Below, piece after piece: positions 8,395 through 15,678 of a stretch of 34,538 bases of DNA. This DNA comes from an uncultured bacterium (GTDB taxonomy: Bacteria; Omnitrophota; Gorgyraeia; Duberdicusellales; 4484-171). The translations under genes were made by a program, and so were the position numbers. The notes under the pieces were generated by a model. It was given only the letters and a program-made list of their open reading frames with translations. It did no database searches and was not told the DNA's origin. The DNA is taken from assembly GCA_913050175.1 (NCBI GenBank), contig CAJXAF010000006.1, positions 1 through 34,538 of the forward strand, written 5' to 3'. The number at the start of each line of letters is the position of its first letter. Position 1 is the first letter of the stretch.

Positions 8395-9072
8395 TTATTT
8401 ATCCGTAATATTTCTTTCGTCAAAGTAATCTAAATCAGTAATCGGTACTATGACTGAAGTAGCAATATTAGTTAGATGGGCAGCAATGCGCTTAAAATAC
8501 CTGGCTAAAAGAGTAAAGCAAACGGCTTCATTTACTGAGAGCTCACTTTTTGCTACTCTTTTTAAGATAGAATCGCAACGATTGGATATTTCTTTTTTGA
8601 GGGCCCAGGTTTTCTCTGCCTCATTTTCATCAGATTCCATAAAGGCTTTTTTCGTATCAACAAATAATTCAGAGATCTCCTCCTCTATATTGTTAAAAAG
8701 GTCTTTATACTTTTCTTTATTAAGCGGAGTCTCGGCCAATTTACTGACTTCAAAGATATTTTTAGCGTAATCGCCGAGACGCTCAGCATCCTTTATTACG
8801 CTCATAAGTAATAGACAAGTTGATACGTCTACGGATGGCTGTATAGAAAGATGACCGATAATTCGCTTTCTTATATCCCGCTGCAATTCATTGACTTTTC
8901 TATCAATAGAATAGATCTTATCCCTTAAACCATCTTCAGCAATATTATCAAGCAATTTTGCACAGACAGCATTAAACATAATTTGTGAATCATCTAGCAT
9001 GTTTTTAAATTCATCTAATACCTGCTTTAAGAAATCCTGTCCTTTCCAGAAGTGTAGTAAATTCTTAAACAT
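8395..9072 (-). CDS. PhoU-domain protein
   Basis: An all-helical protein of 225 residues with the PhoU-type arrangement of two three-helix bundles. The acidic metal-binding motifs are SVIKDAERLGDYAKNIFEV in the first half and FKRIAAHLTNIATSVI in the second, matching the E/D-x-x-x-D pattern. The N-terminus (FWKGQDFLKQVLDEFKNML) lacks a signal or membrane segment. A strong GAGGAGGT site precedes the ATG. The gene lies 16 bp after the Na/Pi cotransporter. Such PhoU-like proteins are often fused to NptA/YjbB transporters as a C-terminal domain, where they are thought to regulate phosphate flux. Here the two parts are separate genes. It is not part of a Pst operon in this window. Confidence 0.88.
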   Translation of the reverse strand: MFKNLLHFWKGQDFLKQVLDEFKNMLDDSQIMFNAVCAKLLDNIAEDGLRDKIYSIDRKVNELQRDIRKRIIGHLSIQPSVDVSTCLLLMSVIKDAERLGDYAKNIFEVSKLAETPLNKEKYKDLFNNIEEEISELFVDTKKAFMESDENEAEKTWALKKEISNRCDSILKRVAKSELSVNEAVCFTLLARYFKRIAAHLTNIATSVIVPITDLDYFDERNITDK

Positions 9073-9088
9073 AATTACCTCCTCTACG

Positions 9089-10228
9089 TTACTTTATCAA
9101 TTTTGAAATCCATATTAAAATTCCGGGAATAATAAAAAAAGTTGTTAGTACGTAAATTACAACATATCTTCTCTTTTTAAAAGCAAGATTACCCAATTTT
9201 TTTGCTAAGAATAAAGGAATTTTCCGTAATTTTTTAATGGGATAAATACAACATACTCCTGTCATATTAAAGAGAAAATGAGTAAAAGCAACTGTAATTG
9301 CAGCAATATTTCCGGTAGCAAAGGAAGCAAGGATAGCAGTAACAGTTGTACCTATATTTGCCCCTATTGTTATGGGAAATACCATTTCTACAGTTAAAAT
9401 ACCGGCTGCAACCAAGGGTACCATGAGTGAAGTAGTGATGGAACTGCTCTGGACTATAGCTGTAACTATTATGCCAGCTACAATAGTTAAACCTCCATGT
9501 TTACCGAGTACATTGTTAAATACTATTTCTGCCCGCTGAACAACTAAGGTTTTCATTATTTTAACAATGAAATAGAGAGAAAAAAACAAAATAATTATTG
9601 ATACTATTAACATTAAGATATAGGTAATGTTTGGCGCAGCGTTTAGCTTTTTAATCAGCTCTTCTATGAAGTGTATTACTGGTTTGGTAGCTACTTTTAA
9701 AGGACTGGTAAATTTAATTCCCCCGGCATTTTGAAAAATGCTGCTCATAAAACCGGCTATCCTGCTCAGTAGGTGAAATGATACTTCCAGAGGAAAAAGA
9801 AGGCAAACGCACATTATATTGAAAAAATCATGGACTGCGCTTCCTGTAACTGCTCTTCTAAACTCTTCCCTCCGGCCGATGTGGCCAAGAGAAACCATCA
9901 TACTCGTTACTGTAGTTCCGATGTTTGCGCCCATAATAATTGGAATAGCATTTTGAATACCAGTAACACCCGGGCCCATGGCTCCGGAAGCAACCATACC
10001 GACAACGATTGAAGTAGTTGTTGATGAACTCTGGACAAGACTTGTGGCGAGAATCCCAATAAAAAGACCGATAAAAGGGTTAGAGGTTGTTCTAATTAGA
10101 CCCTCGGCAAAATCTCTGCCAAAACCTTTAAAAGCAGAACCCATTAAACCAATACTTACTAAAAAAAGATAGACAAAGAAAAAGACTAAGAGGAGCTTAA
10201 GGAGAGCTTCTAGTTTAGCTTTGTTCAT
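9089..10228 (-). CDS. Na+/phosphate cotransporter family (NptA/YjbB-like)
   Basis: The 379-residue polytopic membrane protein shows the internal inverted duplication of the PF02690 family. The repeat signatures are ATSLVQSSSTTTS (QSSS at 66-69) and VTAIVQSSSITTS (260-263), each followed by GANIGTT at about 100-106 and 289-295. These QSSS hairpins form the phosphate/sodium site in SLC34-type transporters. About eight to ten hydrophobic segments are evident. The length fits the transporter core without the C-terminal PhoU domain that YjbB carries; a separate PhoU-like gene follows directly. The likely role is sodium-coupled phosphate movement across the inner membrane. Direction (import or export) is not readable, since YjbB relatives can export. 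Confidence 0.93.
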   Translation of the reverse strand: MNKAKLEALLKLLLVFFFVYLFLVSIGLMGSAFKGFGRDFAEGLIRTTSNPFIGLFIGILATSLVQSSSTTTSIVVGMVASGAMGPGVTGIQNAIPIIMGANIGTTVTSMMVSLGHIGRREEFRRAVTGSAVHDFFNIMCVCLLFPLEVSFHLLSRIAGFMSSIFQNAGGIKFTSPLKVATKPVIHFIEELIKKLNAAPNITYILMLIVSIIILFFSLYFIVKIMKTLVVQRAEIVFNNVLGKHGGLTIVAGIIVTAIVQSSSITTSLMVPLVAAGILTVEMVFPITIGANIGTTVTAILASFATGNIAAITVAFTHFLFNMTGVCCIYPIKKLRKIPLFLAKKLGNLAFKKRRYVVIYVLTTFFIIPGILIWISKLIK

Positions 10229-10264
10229 AATCCTTGTCTGTCTGAATAATATTTTCTAATATTT

Positions 10265-10293
10265 AAAACCGCTAAAAGATCTTAAAGCGGGTT
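10265..10293 (-). terminator. Weak hairpin between OmpA-family gene and nptA-like gene
   Basis: On the minus strand CCGCT pairs with AGCGG around an AAGATCTT-rich centre, then TTTTAAAT follows. It lies downstream of the OmpA-family gene and inside the leader of the phosphate cluster. It could be a weak terminator or a leader structure. Confidence 0.35.
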
Positions 10294-10327
10294 GTGGTAT
10301 GCAAAGTATAATGTTTTAATTTAGAGT

Positions 10328-10356
10328 ATTTTAAATCAAATTATGTGATTTAGCAA
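10328..10356 (-). promoter_or_regulatory. Candidate promoter for nptA-like/phoU/arsC cluster
   Basis: Minus strand TTGCTA, a 17-base spacer and TAAAAT, four or five matches in each hexamer. It is placed in the only gap upstream of the Na/Pi cotransporter, with a leader of roughly 90 bases. The surrounding DNA is very AT-rich, so chance matches are likely. Confidence 0.4.
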
Positions 10357-10383
10357 TAAATATTATCTGGCTCAAAAAAATAA

Positions 10384-12813
10384 TTAATTTTGTTGGCGCA
10401 ACTTAACAATTTCTTTAGGCAAAAGTATGATTTCTACCCGCCGGTTTTTCTGACGCCCGGACATAGATTTATTATCAGCTACCGGTTTAAATTCACCAAA
10501 ACCACTTGCTGACAATCTATTTGGATCTAAGTTGTACTCCTTAATAAAAAAATGTAATACTGAAAGAGCCCGAGCACTGGATAAATGCCAATTTGACTTC
10601 CATTTTGAATAACGTATCGGCTCACTATCAGTATGTCCTTCAACAATAATTTGATAATCACCGGCCTCCTGCTTAAGCACCTTAGCAATCTTTTTTATTA
10701 AATCAGCTCTCGATGACCTTATCTCATTACTTCCGGAATTAAATAAGACATCGGCTAAAACAGTAACTGCTATTTTTTCATTAGCCAGTTCTAGTTTCAT
10801 ATTAAGCTCTGATAATTCGCTTTGAAAAGCTTTTTCGAGTTTATTTTTAGTTTTTCTTAAATTCGCCATTTTTTCAGAATTTTGAGTGATAATTTCACTC
10901 TTCTCGGCAGTAAATTGACTTTCCTGGTTTACGATTTCTTCATTCAAGTGCTTTTTGACTAATTGCAATTCAGAAAGCTTTGCTTGTAAATTGCTTGCTT
11001 GAACTTGTTTTTCTTGGTTGATTTTACTGATTTTTTCATTTAAATTTGCTAAAGATAAATCTTTTACTTTGTTGGCTTCATTATTGGCTTTAAGTTTTGT
11101 CTGGAAATCTTTAATTTTATTGTTTAAAGAAACAATCTCCTCTTTATTAACTTTAAGTAAGGTGTCTTTTTTAGCTAAAGCATTCGCAGCCTGCTGTTGG
11201 TTTAAATCCACCTTGCTCTCAACTGAAGCCAGCTTTCTATCTTGGGTTCGCAGTGAATTTCCAAGCTGCTCAATCTCTGTTAACTTCTGTGCTAACTGCT
11301 TATTTAAATCACTTTCTGTATCTTTTAAAACCTTTAATTGAGTATCTTTATCTTTTAAAAGCTTATCTTTCTTAGATAACTCAGAGTTAGTTTTCTTTTG
11401 CCCGGAATTAAATTCACTTTCAAGTGCAAGAACCTGGCGATCCTTGCTTTTTAGTGACACCTCCAAAGCCTTTAAGGTCTTGGATTGTGCAGCTATTTCA
11501 CTATTAAGCTGACTGGTTTTCTTAGTTAGAGAATCAATTTCCTTATCTTTTTTAGCCAAGGAGATTTTGTTTTTATCATTTCCGGAGTTAAACTCACGTG
11601 TAAGTGAGGCAAACTCCCTCTCTTTACTCTTCAATGAACTCTCTAGAGTCTTGATCATTGCTTTCTTGCTGGCTAATTCTTTAATAAGTCTTCCTTGGCC
11701 ATCTGCTAAACTTTTTAGTTTTATATCTTTTTGGCTCAATAGTTTATTTTTCCTTGCTAGAGAACTACTACTTTCTGAAGCTTTTGAATCCAGCCCTGAC
11801 TCCAGGGAGGATATTTTAATATTTTTATTTTTTACTGATTTTTTTAAATCGCTTATTGTCTTTAATTGAGCGGTTAGTTTCTCACTTAATGAGCTATTCT
11901 TAGCTTCCAGCGTCTTTAGGGCTTTTTCCTTTTGAGAAAGTTTAGATAGAGATTTTCTATGATTAGAAGTTAAATCTTTCTCTAAACTGCTAAAGCTACC
12001 TTCTTTTAGGTTAAGTTGATCCTCTAAATCCTTAATTATATCTTGTTTTTGGGATATTTTCTTGGCAAGTTCAGTATTCATAACTTTAAGCCCAGCCAAC
12101 TCTTTATCCTTACTCTCTAAAGTTTTATTTTTCTTTAATACCGTCAAACTTAAGTCCTGATCCTGTAAATTGACCTGTTTTTGAAGGGAAGAATATTCTT
12201 TTTCTTTAAAGAGAAGCTCGGTCTGGAGATCCCTAATCTTAGCTATGTAGTCAGAAACTTTTTCTTTGGAATTACTTTGTTTACTCTTTAAAAAACTTAT
12301 CTCTTTATCTTTTTCGTTAAGTTCAGCTTCCATTCTGGCTTTACTTAAAGACAGTTCTTCCTTATACTTTTCTAAATCCTTTAAGAGAGCCCTGGTCTCT
12401 GTTTCATTCTCATTTAAAGCTGCCTGAAGTGAATAAACGTCATCTTGGTAATCAACTAATTCACCGGAGCGGACTTGATAATCGCTTTTACTGCGAAAAA
12501 GACGGTCTTCAATGTCTTTAATATAACTATCTTTTTCTGACAAATCCGACTCAAAGGCAATATTTTCAGAATTTACGTCGTTCATCCTCTTAAGCAGTCT
12601 TTCAATGCCTTTTATAACCTTTTCGGTCCTTCTTTCAAACATCAGAATCTCATACTCTAAAGTAGAAATATTGCTTGGCCGGGGTGAAGAGAAGTTTTCT
12701 AAAGGTGGTTTTTGGGAATCAGGGCTTTGCCCAAAAGAAATATTTGACAATGATAGACTTAAAATAAAACTTAAAAGACATATGCTTTTAACTAAACCAA
12801 AACGATTTTTCAT
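10384..12813 (-). CDS. OmpA-family protein with long repeated coiled coil
   Basis: The 809-residue protein has an N-terminal signal peptide (hydrophobic core 9-25, likely cleaved near FGQS). Residues about 55-680 are almost unbroken coiled coil. The C-terminus (about 684-800) is an OmpA/MotB-type peptidoglycan-binding domain, with FNSGSNEI, IIVEGHTDSEP (Asp729) and WHLSSARAL (Arg748), the pair that contacts diaminopimelate in OmpA domains, and RQKNRRVEI at the end. Residues 151-591 contain seven repeat units of alternating length, 60 and 67 residues, each ending in a phrase like EFASL or KISSL. It should be a periplasmic, cell-wall-bound rod. AGGGGGT precedes the ATG. It appears monocistronic with its own promoter. 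Its partner at the other end of the rod is unknown. Confidence 0.9.
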   Translation of the reverse strand: MKNRFGLVKSICLLSFILSLSLSNISFGQSPDSQKPPLENFSSPRPSNISTLEYEILMFERRTEKVIKGIERLLKRMNDVNSENIAFESDLSEKDSYIKDIEDRLFRSKSDYQVRSGELVDYQDDVYSLQAALNENETETRALLKDLEKYKEELSLSKARMEAELNEKDKEISFLKSKQSNSKEKVSDYIAKIRDLQTELLFKEKEYSSLQKQVNLQDQDLSLTVLKKNKTLESKDKELAGLKVMNTELAKKISQKQDIIKDLEDQLNLKEGSFSSLEKDLTSNHRKSLSKLSQKEKALKTLEAKNSSLSEKLTAQLKTISDLKKSVKNKNIKISSLESGLDSKASESSSSLARKNKLLSQKDIKLKSLADGQGRLIKELASKKAMIKTLESSLKSKEREFASLTREFNSGNDKNKISLAKKDKEIDSLTKKTSQLNSEIAAQSKTLKALEVSLKSKDRQVLALESEFNSGQKKTNSELSKKDKLLKDKDTQLKVLKDTESDLNKQLAQKLTEIEQLGNSLRTQDRKLASVESKVDLNQQQAANALAKKDTLLKVNKEEIVSLNNKIKDFQTKLKANNEANKVKDLSLANLNEKISKINQEKQVQASNLQAKLSELQLVKKHLNEEIVNQESQFTAEKSEIITQNSEKMANLRKTKNKLEKAFQSELSELNMKLELANEKIAVTVLADVLFNSGSNEIRSSRADLIKKIAKVLKQEAGDYQIIVEGHTDSEPIRYSKWKSNWHLSSARALSVLHFFIKEYNLDPNRLSASGFGEFKPVADNKSMSGRQKNRRVEIILLPKEIVKLRQQN

Positions 12814-12947
12814 GGTTTACCCCCTAAAATTAATTTTAATATTTAACAAATTGATTTTTGTGAAAGATTTGATAAACAGCCTGATTCAAAAGTGCTTAAC
12901 ACTTGGTTGGCAAATATAAAAACGCTCTACTTTTATCTATTTACCAG

Positions 12948-12976
12948 AGCATAACATAAAGCCTAATTTTAGACAA
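12948..12976 (-). promoter_or_regulatory. Promoter for the OmpA-family gene
   Basis: Minus strand TTGTCT, a 17-base spacer and TATGCT, four matches to each consensus hexamer. It sits in the 233-bp gap between htpG and the OmpA-family gene, giving a leader of about 125 bases that contains a small AAGTG/CACTT hairpin near 12888-12902. Confidence 0.5.
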
Positions 12977-13046
12977 GTAAAATATTATTAAGTATTTATA
13001 CTGACAAAAGACGAATTAACCTTTAAAAATAAGGCTAAATTCAGAG

Positions 13047-14900
13047 TTACTTAGTTGCCTCCTCCATTATATCATTCATTCGCTTGATGAATTCTGAAGG
13101 TGTATTGAGATTGCCATCGATTAAGAGAGCCCCCTCATATACTTGTAAAATGCAGTTGTGAAGTAAAGGACTGCTTGAATCAGATAGATATATCTTAGAA
13201 AGATTCGTAATCAGAGGGTGATCGAGATTAATTTCCATTATTTTTTTTGAAAGAGCATAGTCTTTATTCATTGTTTTCATTATTTTTTCCATTTGCGCAT
13301 CAGGAGCATCCTTGGCCGCAACCAAAGTGACTGCTGAATCAGTAAGACGCTTTGAAGCAAAAACATCTCCTACCTTCTCTTTTAAAACTTCCTTAAAAAC
13401 TCCCAAAAGAGACTTAGATAAAGAGTCTAATGACTTATCTTCACCAGAGGCTGCCTTTAAATCAATATCAGATTTATCAATTGATTTAATCGCCTTTTTA
13501 TCATACTCGCCAACTGCAGGAAAAGTAAAAGCATCAACCGGATCAGTTAAAAATAGAACCTCTATGCCATTTTTAGTAAAGTACTCTAGATTAGGATTTT
13601 TTTCTAAACTGCTTCGGTCTTCACCACAAATATAATAAATTTCTTTCTGATCCTGCCTCATCCTACTGACATAGTCCTTAAGACTACTTAAGCTCATCTT
13701 AGGGTTGAGTGACGTCTGGAATCTAAGTAACTCTACTAACTTATCTCGACTAGCAAAATCACTATTTAGACCTATTTTAAGTAGTGGGCCGAAATTGTTA
13801 TAAAAAGTCTCGTACTTGTCTTTATCACTAAGAGCCCATTGGCTAAGAAGTGATAATATCTCCCGCACTAAAACCTTCTTTATCTTACCCATAGCTGCTG
13901 ATGACTGGGTTACTTCCCGGGAGATGTTAAGTGGTAAATCCTCACTATCAACCACGCCTTTAACAAAGCGAAGATAATCCGGAAGGAGTTCTTTACAATC
14001 AGCCTGAATGAAAATTTTATTGGAGTATAATTGAAGAGATTTTTCATTCTCTACTCTTAATAAATCAAGCGGAGCTGTCGGAGGTATAAAAATAAGAGCT
14101 TTGAAATTAACGTCACCTTCGATATTAATATGCTTAAAGCCTAAGGGATCATTAAAATCATTACTGAGAAACTTATAAAATTCATTAACTTCTGGTGTAT
14201 TTAGGTCAGCAGAGTTTTTCTGCCAAAGAGCATTAACCGTATTTATCTTTCCCTCACCTAAAAAAATAGGAAAATCAACGAAATTTGAGTATTTTTTGAT
14301 AATCTCGGTTATCTTTTCACTATGAGAAAATTCTTTAGCGCTTTCCTTTAGCTTAAAAGAAATTTTTGTTCCTCGGTCTTTTTTGTCAATTTCCTCTATA
14401 CTAAAAGAGCCTTGACCCGAGGACTTAAAGCGAAGGCCTTTTGAATCTAGACTCCCCTGACGAGTTTCAATAACTACCTCGTCAGTAACCATAAATACTG
14501 AATAGAATCCAACTCCGAATTGACCGATTAAATTATCGTCGAGTGACTTTTTATCATTTTTTAATTTTTCTAAAAACTCCATTGTGCCTGATCTAGCAAC
14601 AGTACCGATATTATTAATTAGTTCACTCTTATTCATACCAATGCCTGAATCTTCAATCGAAAACAAATCTTTTTCTGAATCAATGCTTATTTTAATTGCT
14701 AATTCCTTGTCCTTATCTAAGAGATTAGTATCAGTTAACTTTTGAAAGCGCACTTTATTTAAAGCATCGGAAGCATTTGAGATTAACTCCCTTAAAAAAA
14801 CCTCAGGGTGAGTATAAAGAGAGTGGGCAATTATATTAAGTAATTGCTTCATTTGGGCTTTATACTCGAATTTTTCTATTCCTTTGTTCTCTTGACTCAT
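13047..14900 (-). CDS. htpG: HtpG, bacterial Hsp90 chaperone
   Basis: The 617-residue length is normal for bacterial Hsp90. The GHKL ATPase domain is complete: Glu37 and Asn41 in FLRELISNASDALNKVRF, the ATP-binding EDSGIGM at 83-89, and the lid/G-loop GQFGVGFYSVFMV at 126-138. The middle domain has the catalytic-loop Arg in SEDLPLNISREVTQSS. The C-terminal dimerisation domain is present and lacks a eukaryotic MEEVD tail. It is a cytosolic ATP-dependent chaperone. A strong AAGGAGG site precedes the ATG, and the gene begins only 25 bp after batE in the same direction, so it probably belongs to the Bat operon transcript. No heat-shock promoter element was seen in that short gap. Confidence 0.97.
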   Translation of the reverse strand: MSQENKGIEKFEYKAQMKQLLNIIAHSLYTHPEVFLRELISNASDALNKVRFQKLTDTNLLDKDKELAIKISIDSEKDLFSIEDSGIGMNKSELINNIGTVARSGTMEFLEKLKNDKKSLDDNLIGQFGVGFYSVFMVTDEVVIETRQGSLDSKGLRFKSSGQGSFSIEEIDKKDRGTKISFKLKESAKEFSHSEKITEIIKKYSNFVDFPIFLGEGKINTVNALWQKNSADLNTPEVNEFYKFLSNDFNDPLGFKHINIEGDVNFKALIFIPPTAPLDLLRVENEKSLQLYSNKIFIQADCKELLPDYLRFVKGVVDSEDLPLNISREVTQSSAAMGKIKKVLVREILSLLSQWALSDKDKYETFYNNFGPLLKIGLNSDFASRDKLVELLRFQTSLNPKMSLSSLKDYVSRMRQDQKEIYYICGEDRSSLEKNPNLEYFTKNGIEVLFLTDPVDAFTFPAVGEYDKKAIKSIDKSDIDLKAASGEDKSLDSLSKSLLGVFKEVLKEKVGDVFASKRLTDSAVTLVAAKDAPDAQMEKIMKTMNKDYALSKKIMEINLDHPLITNLSKIYLSDSSSPLLHNCILQVYEGALLIDGNLNTPSEFIKRMNDIMEEATK

Positions 14901-14925
14901 GGCTATAAACCTCCTTATAGATGTA

Positions 14926-15678
14926 TTAAAAAATAATTATTGTTTCTTTTTTTATCCAACCTATTTTTTTATCGCTACGCTCTATCTTACACCAATCTTG
15001 CTTTGACTTAAGCAGAAAGACCTTCATTCCTTCATAAATATTGAAGTGAGTAGTTGAACCATCTCTTGGCTCAAAAGTTACAGCCACTTCTTTATCTAAG
15101 ACAATCGCTTCTTTACCTATGGTTTTAGCTTTATTAATAAAGCCAGAAACACCAAGGACAAAAATAATACTGAAAATGCTTATACCGATAATAAGGCTTC
15201 TTGGATACGACTTTAAGATTACTCTTAAACAGATTAGCAAAACTACCAGGCTTAATATTACTGCTAAGTGAATTGTTAATTCATCTAAGCTAAACTTATC
15301 AAAAATACTCTCATACCGTGATTTAAAAGTATTGAAATCGGTTTGGTTGACTTTAAATTGTACCTGGTCTTTTGCATAATTGAAATTAGCTTCTAAATCA
15401 TTATCCCGGGGGGATAACCGTTTTGCTTTAGCAAAGTTTAGAATAGCTCTAGAGAGTTGGTCGCTCTTAAAATAGCAATTACCAAGATTGTAATACAGAT
15501 TTGCACTCGCATACCCCTGGCTGATAATCTCCTCATACTTTCCAATAGCTTGACTATACTGGGCTTTCTTGTAAAAATCATTAGCTAGATAAAATGAAGA
15601 CTCCAGAGTATTTTTGTTTTGAGCAAAACAAAAAGTACTTACCAAGCCAATAAAAATTAAGAGGATAATTTTTTTCAT
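14926..15678 (-). CDS. BatE-like TPR and SH3 protein
   Basis: I place the start at the ATG at 15678, giving MKKIILLIFIGLVSTFCFAQ, a clear signal peptide, and a four-base ATGA overlap with batD; a longer frame begins 24 bases upstream at a non-ATG codon. The roughly 250-residue protein has TPR motifs in the first third (AQYSQAIGKYEEIISQG, ASANLYYNLGNCYFKS, DQLSRAILNFAKAKRLSP). Two transmembrane helices follow (LTIHLAVILSLVVLLICL and SLIIGISIFSIIFVLG). The C-terminus is a bacterial SH3 domain with GMKVFLLKSKQDWCKI and KIGWI. TPR-TM-TM-SH3 is the usual BatE architecture. It should be an inner-membrane scaffold of the Bat complex, with TPR and SH3 domains probably periplasmic. Confidence 0.88.
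   Translation of the reverse strand: MKKIILLIFIGLVSTFCFAQNKNTLESSFYLANDFYKKAQYSQAIGKYEEIISQGYASANLYYNLGNCYFKSDQLSRAILNFAKAKRLSPRDNDLEANFNYAKDQVQFKVNQTDFNTFKSRYESIFDKFSLDELTIHLAVILSLVVLLICLRVILKSYPRSLIIGISIFSIIFVLGVSGFINKAKTIGKEAIVLDKEVAVTFEPRDGSTTHFNIYEGMKVFLLKSKQDWCKIERSDKKIGWIKKETIIIF

Noticed and set aside
11018-11869. Two plus-strand ORFs of about 100 codons antisense to the coiled-coil gene
   Set aside because: They are Leu/Ser/Phe-rich shadows of Lys/Glu-rich heptads on the other strand.
12605-12919. 104-codon plus-strand ORF across the OmpA-family start region
   Set aside because: It lies antisense to a well-supported gene and its promoter region; composition is that of reverse-complemented coding DNA, with no ribosome-binding site seen.
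13010-13046. Terminator after htpG
   Set aside because: Only a CCTT/AAGG four-base stem without a T run; not convincing.
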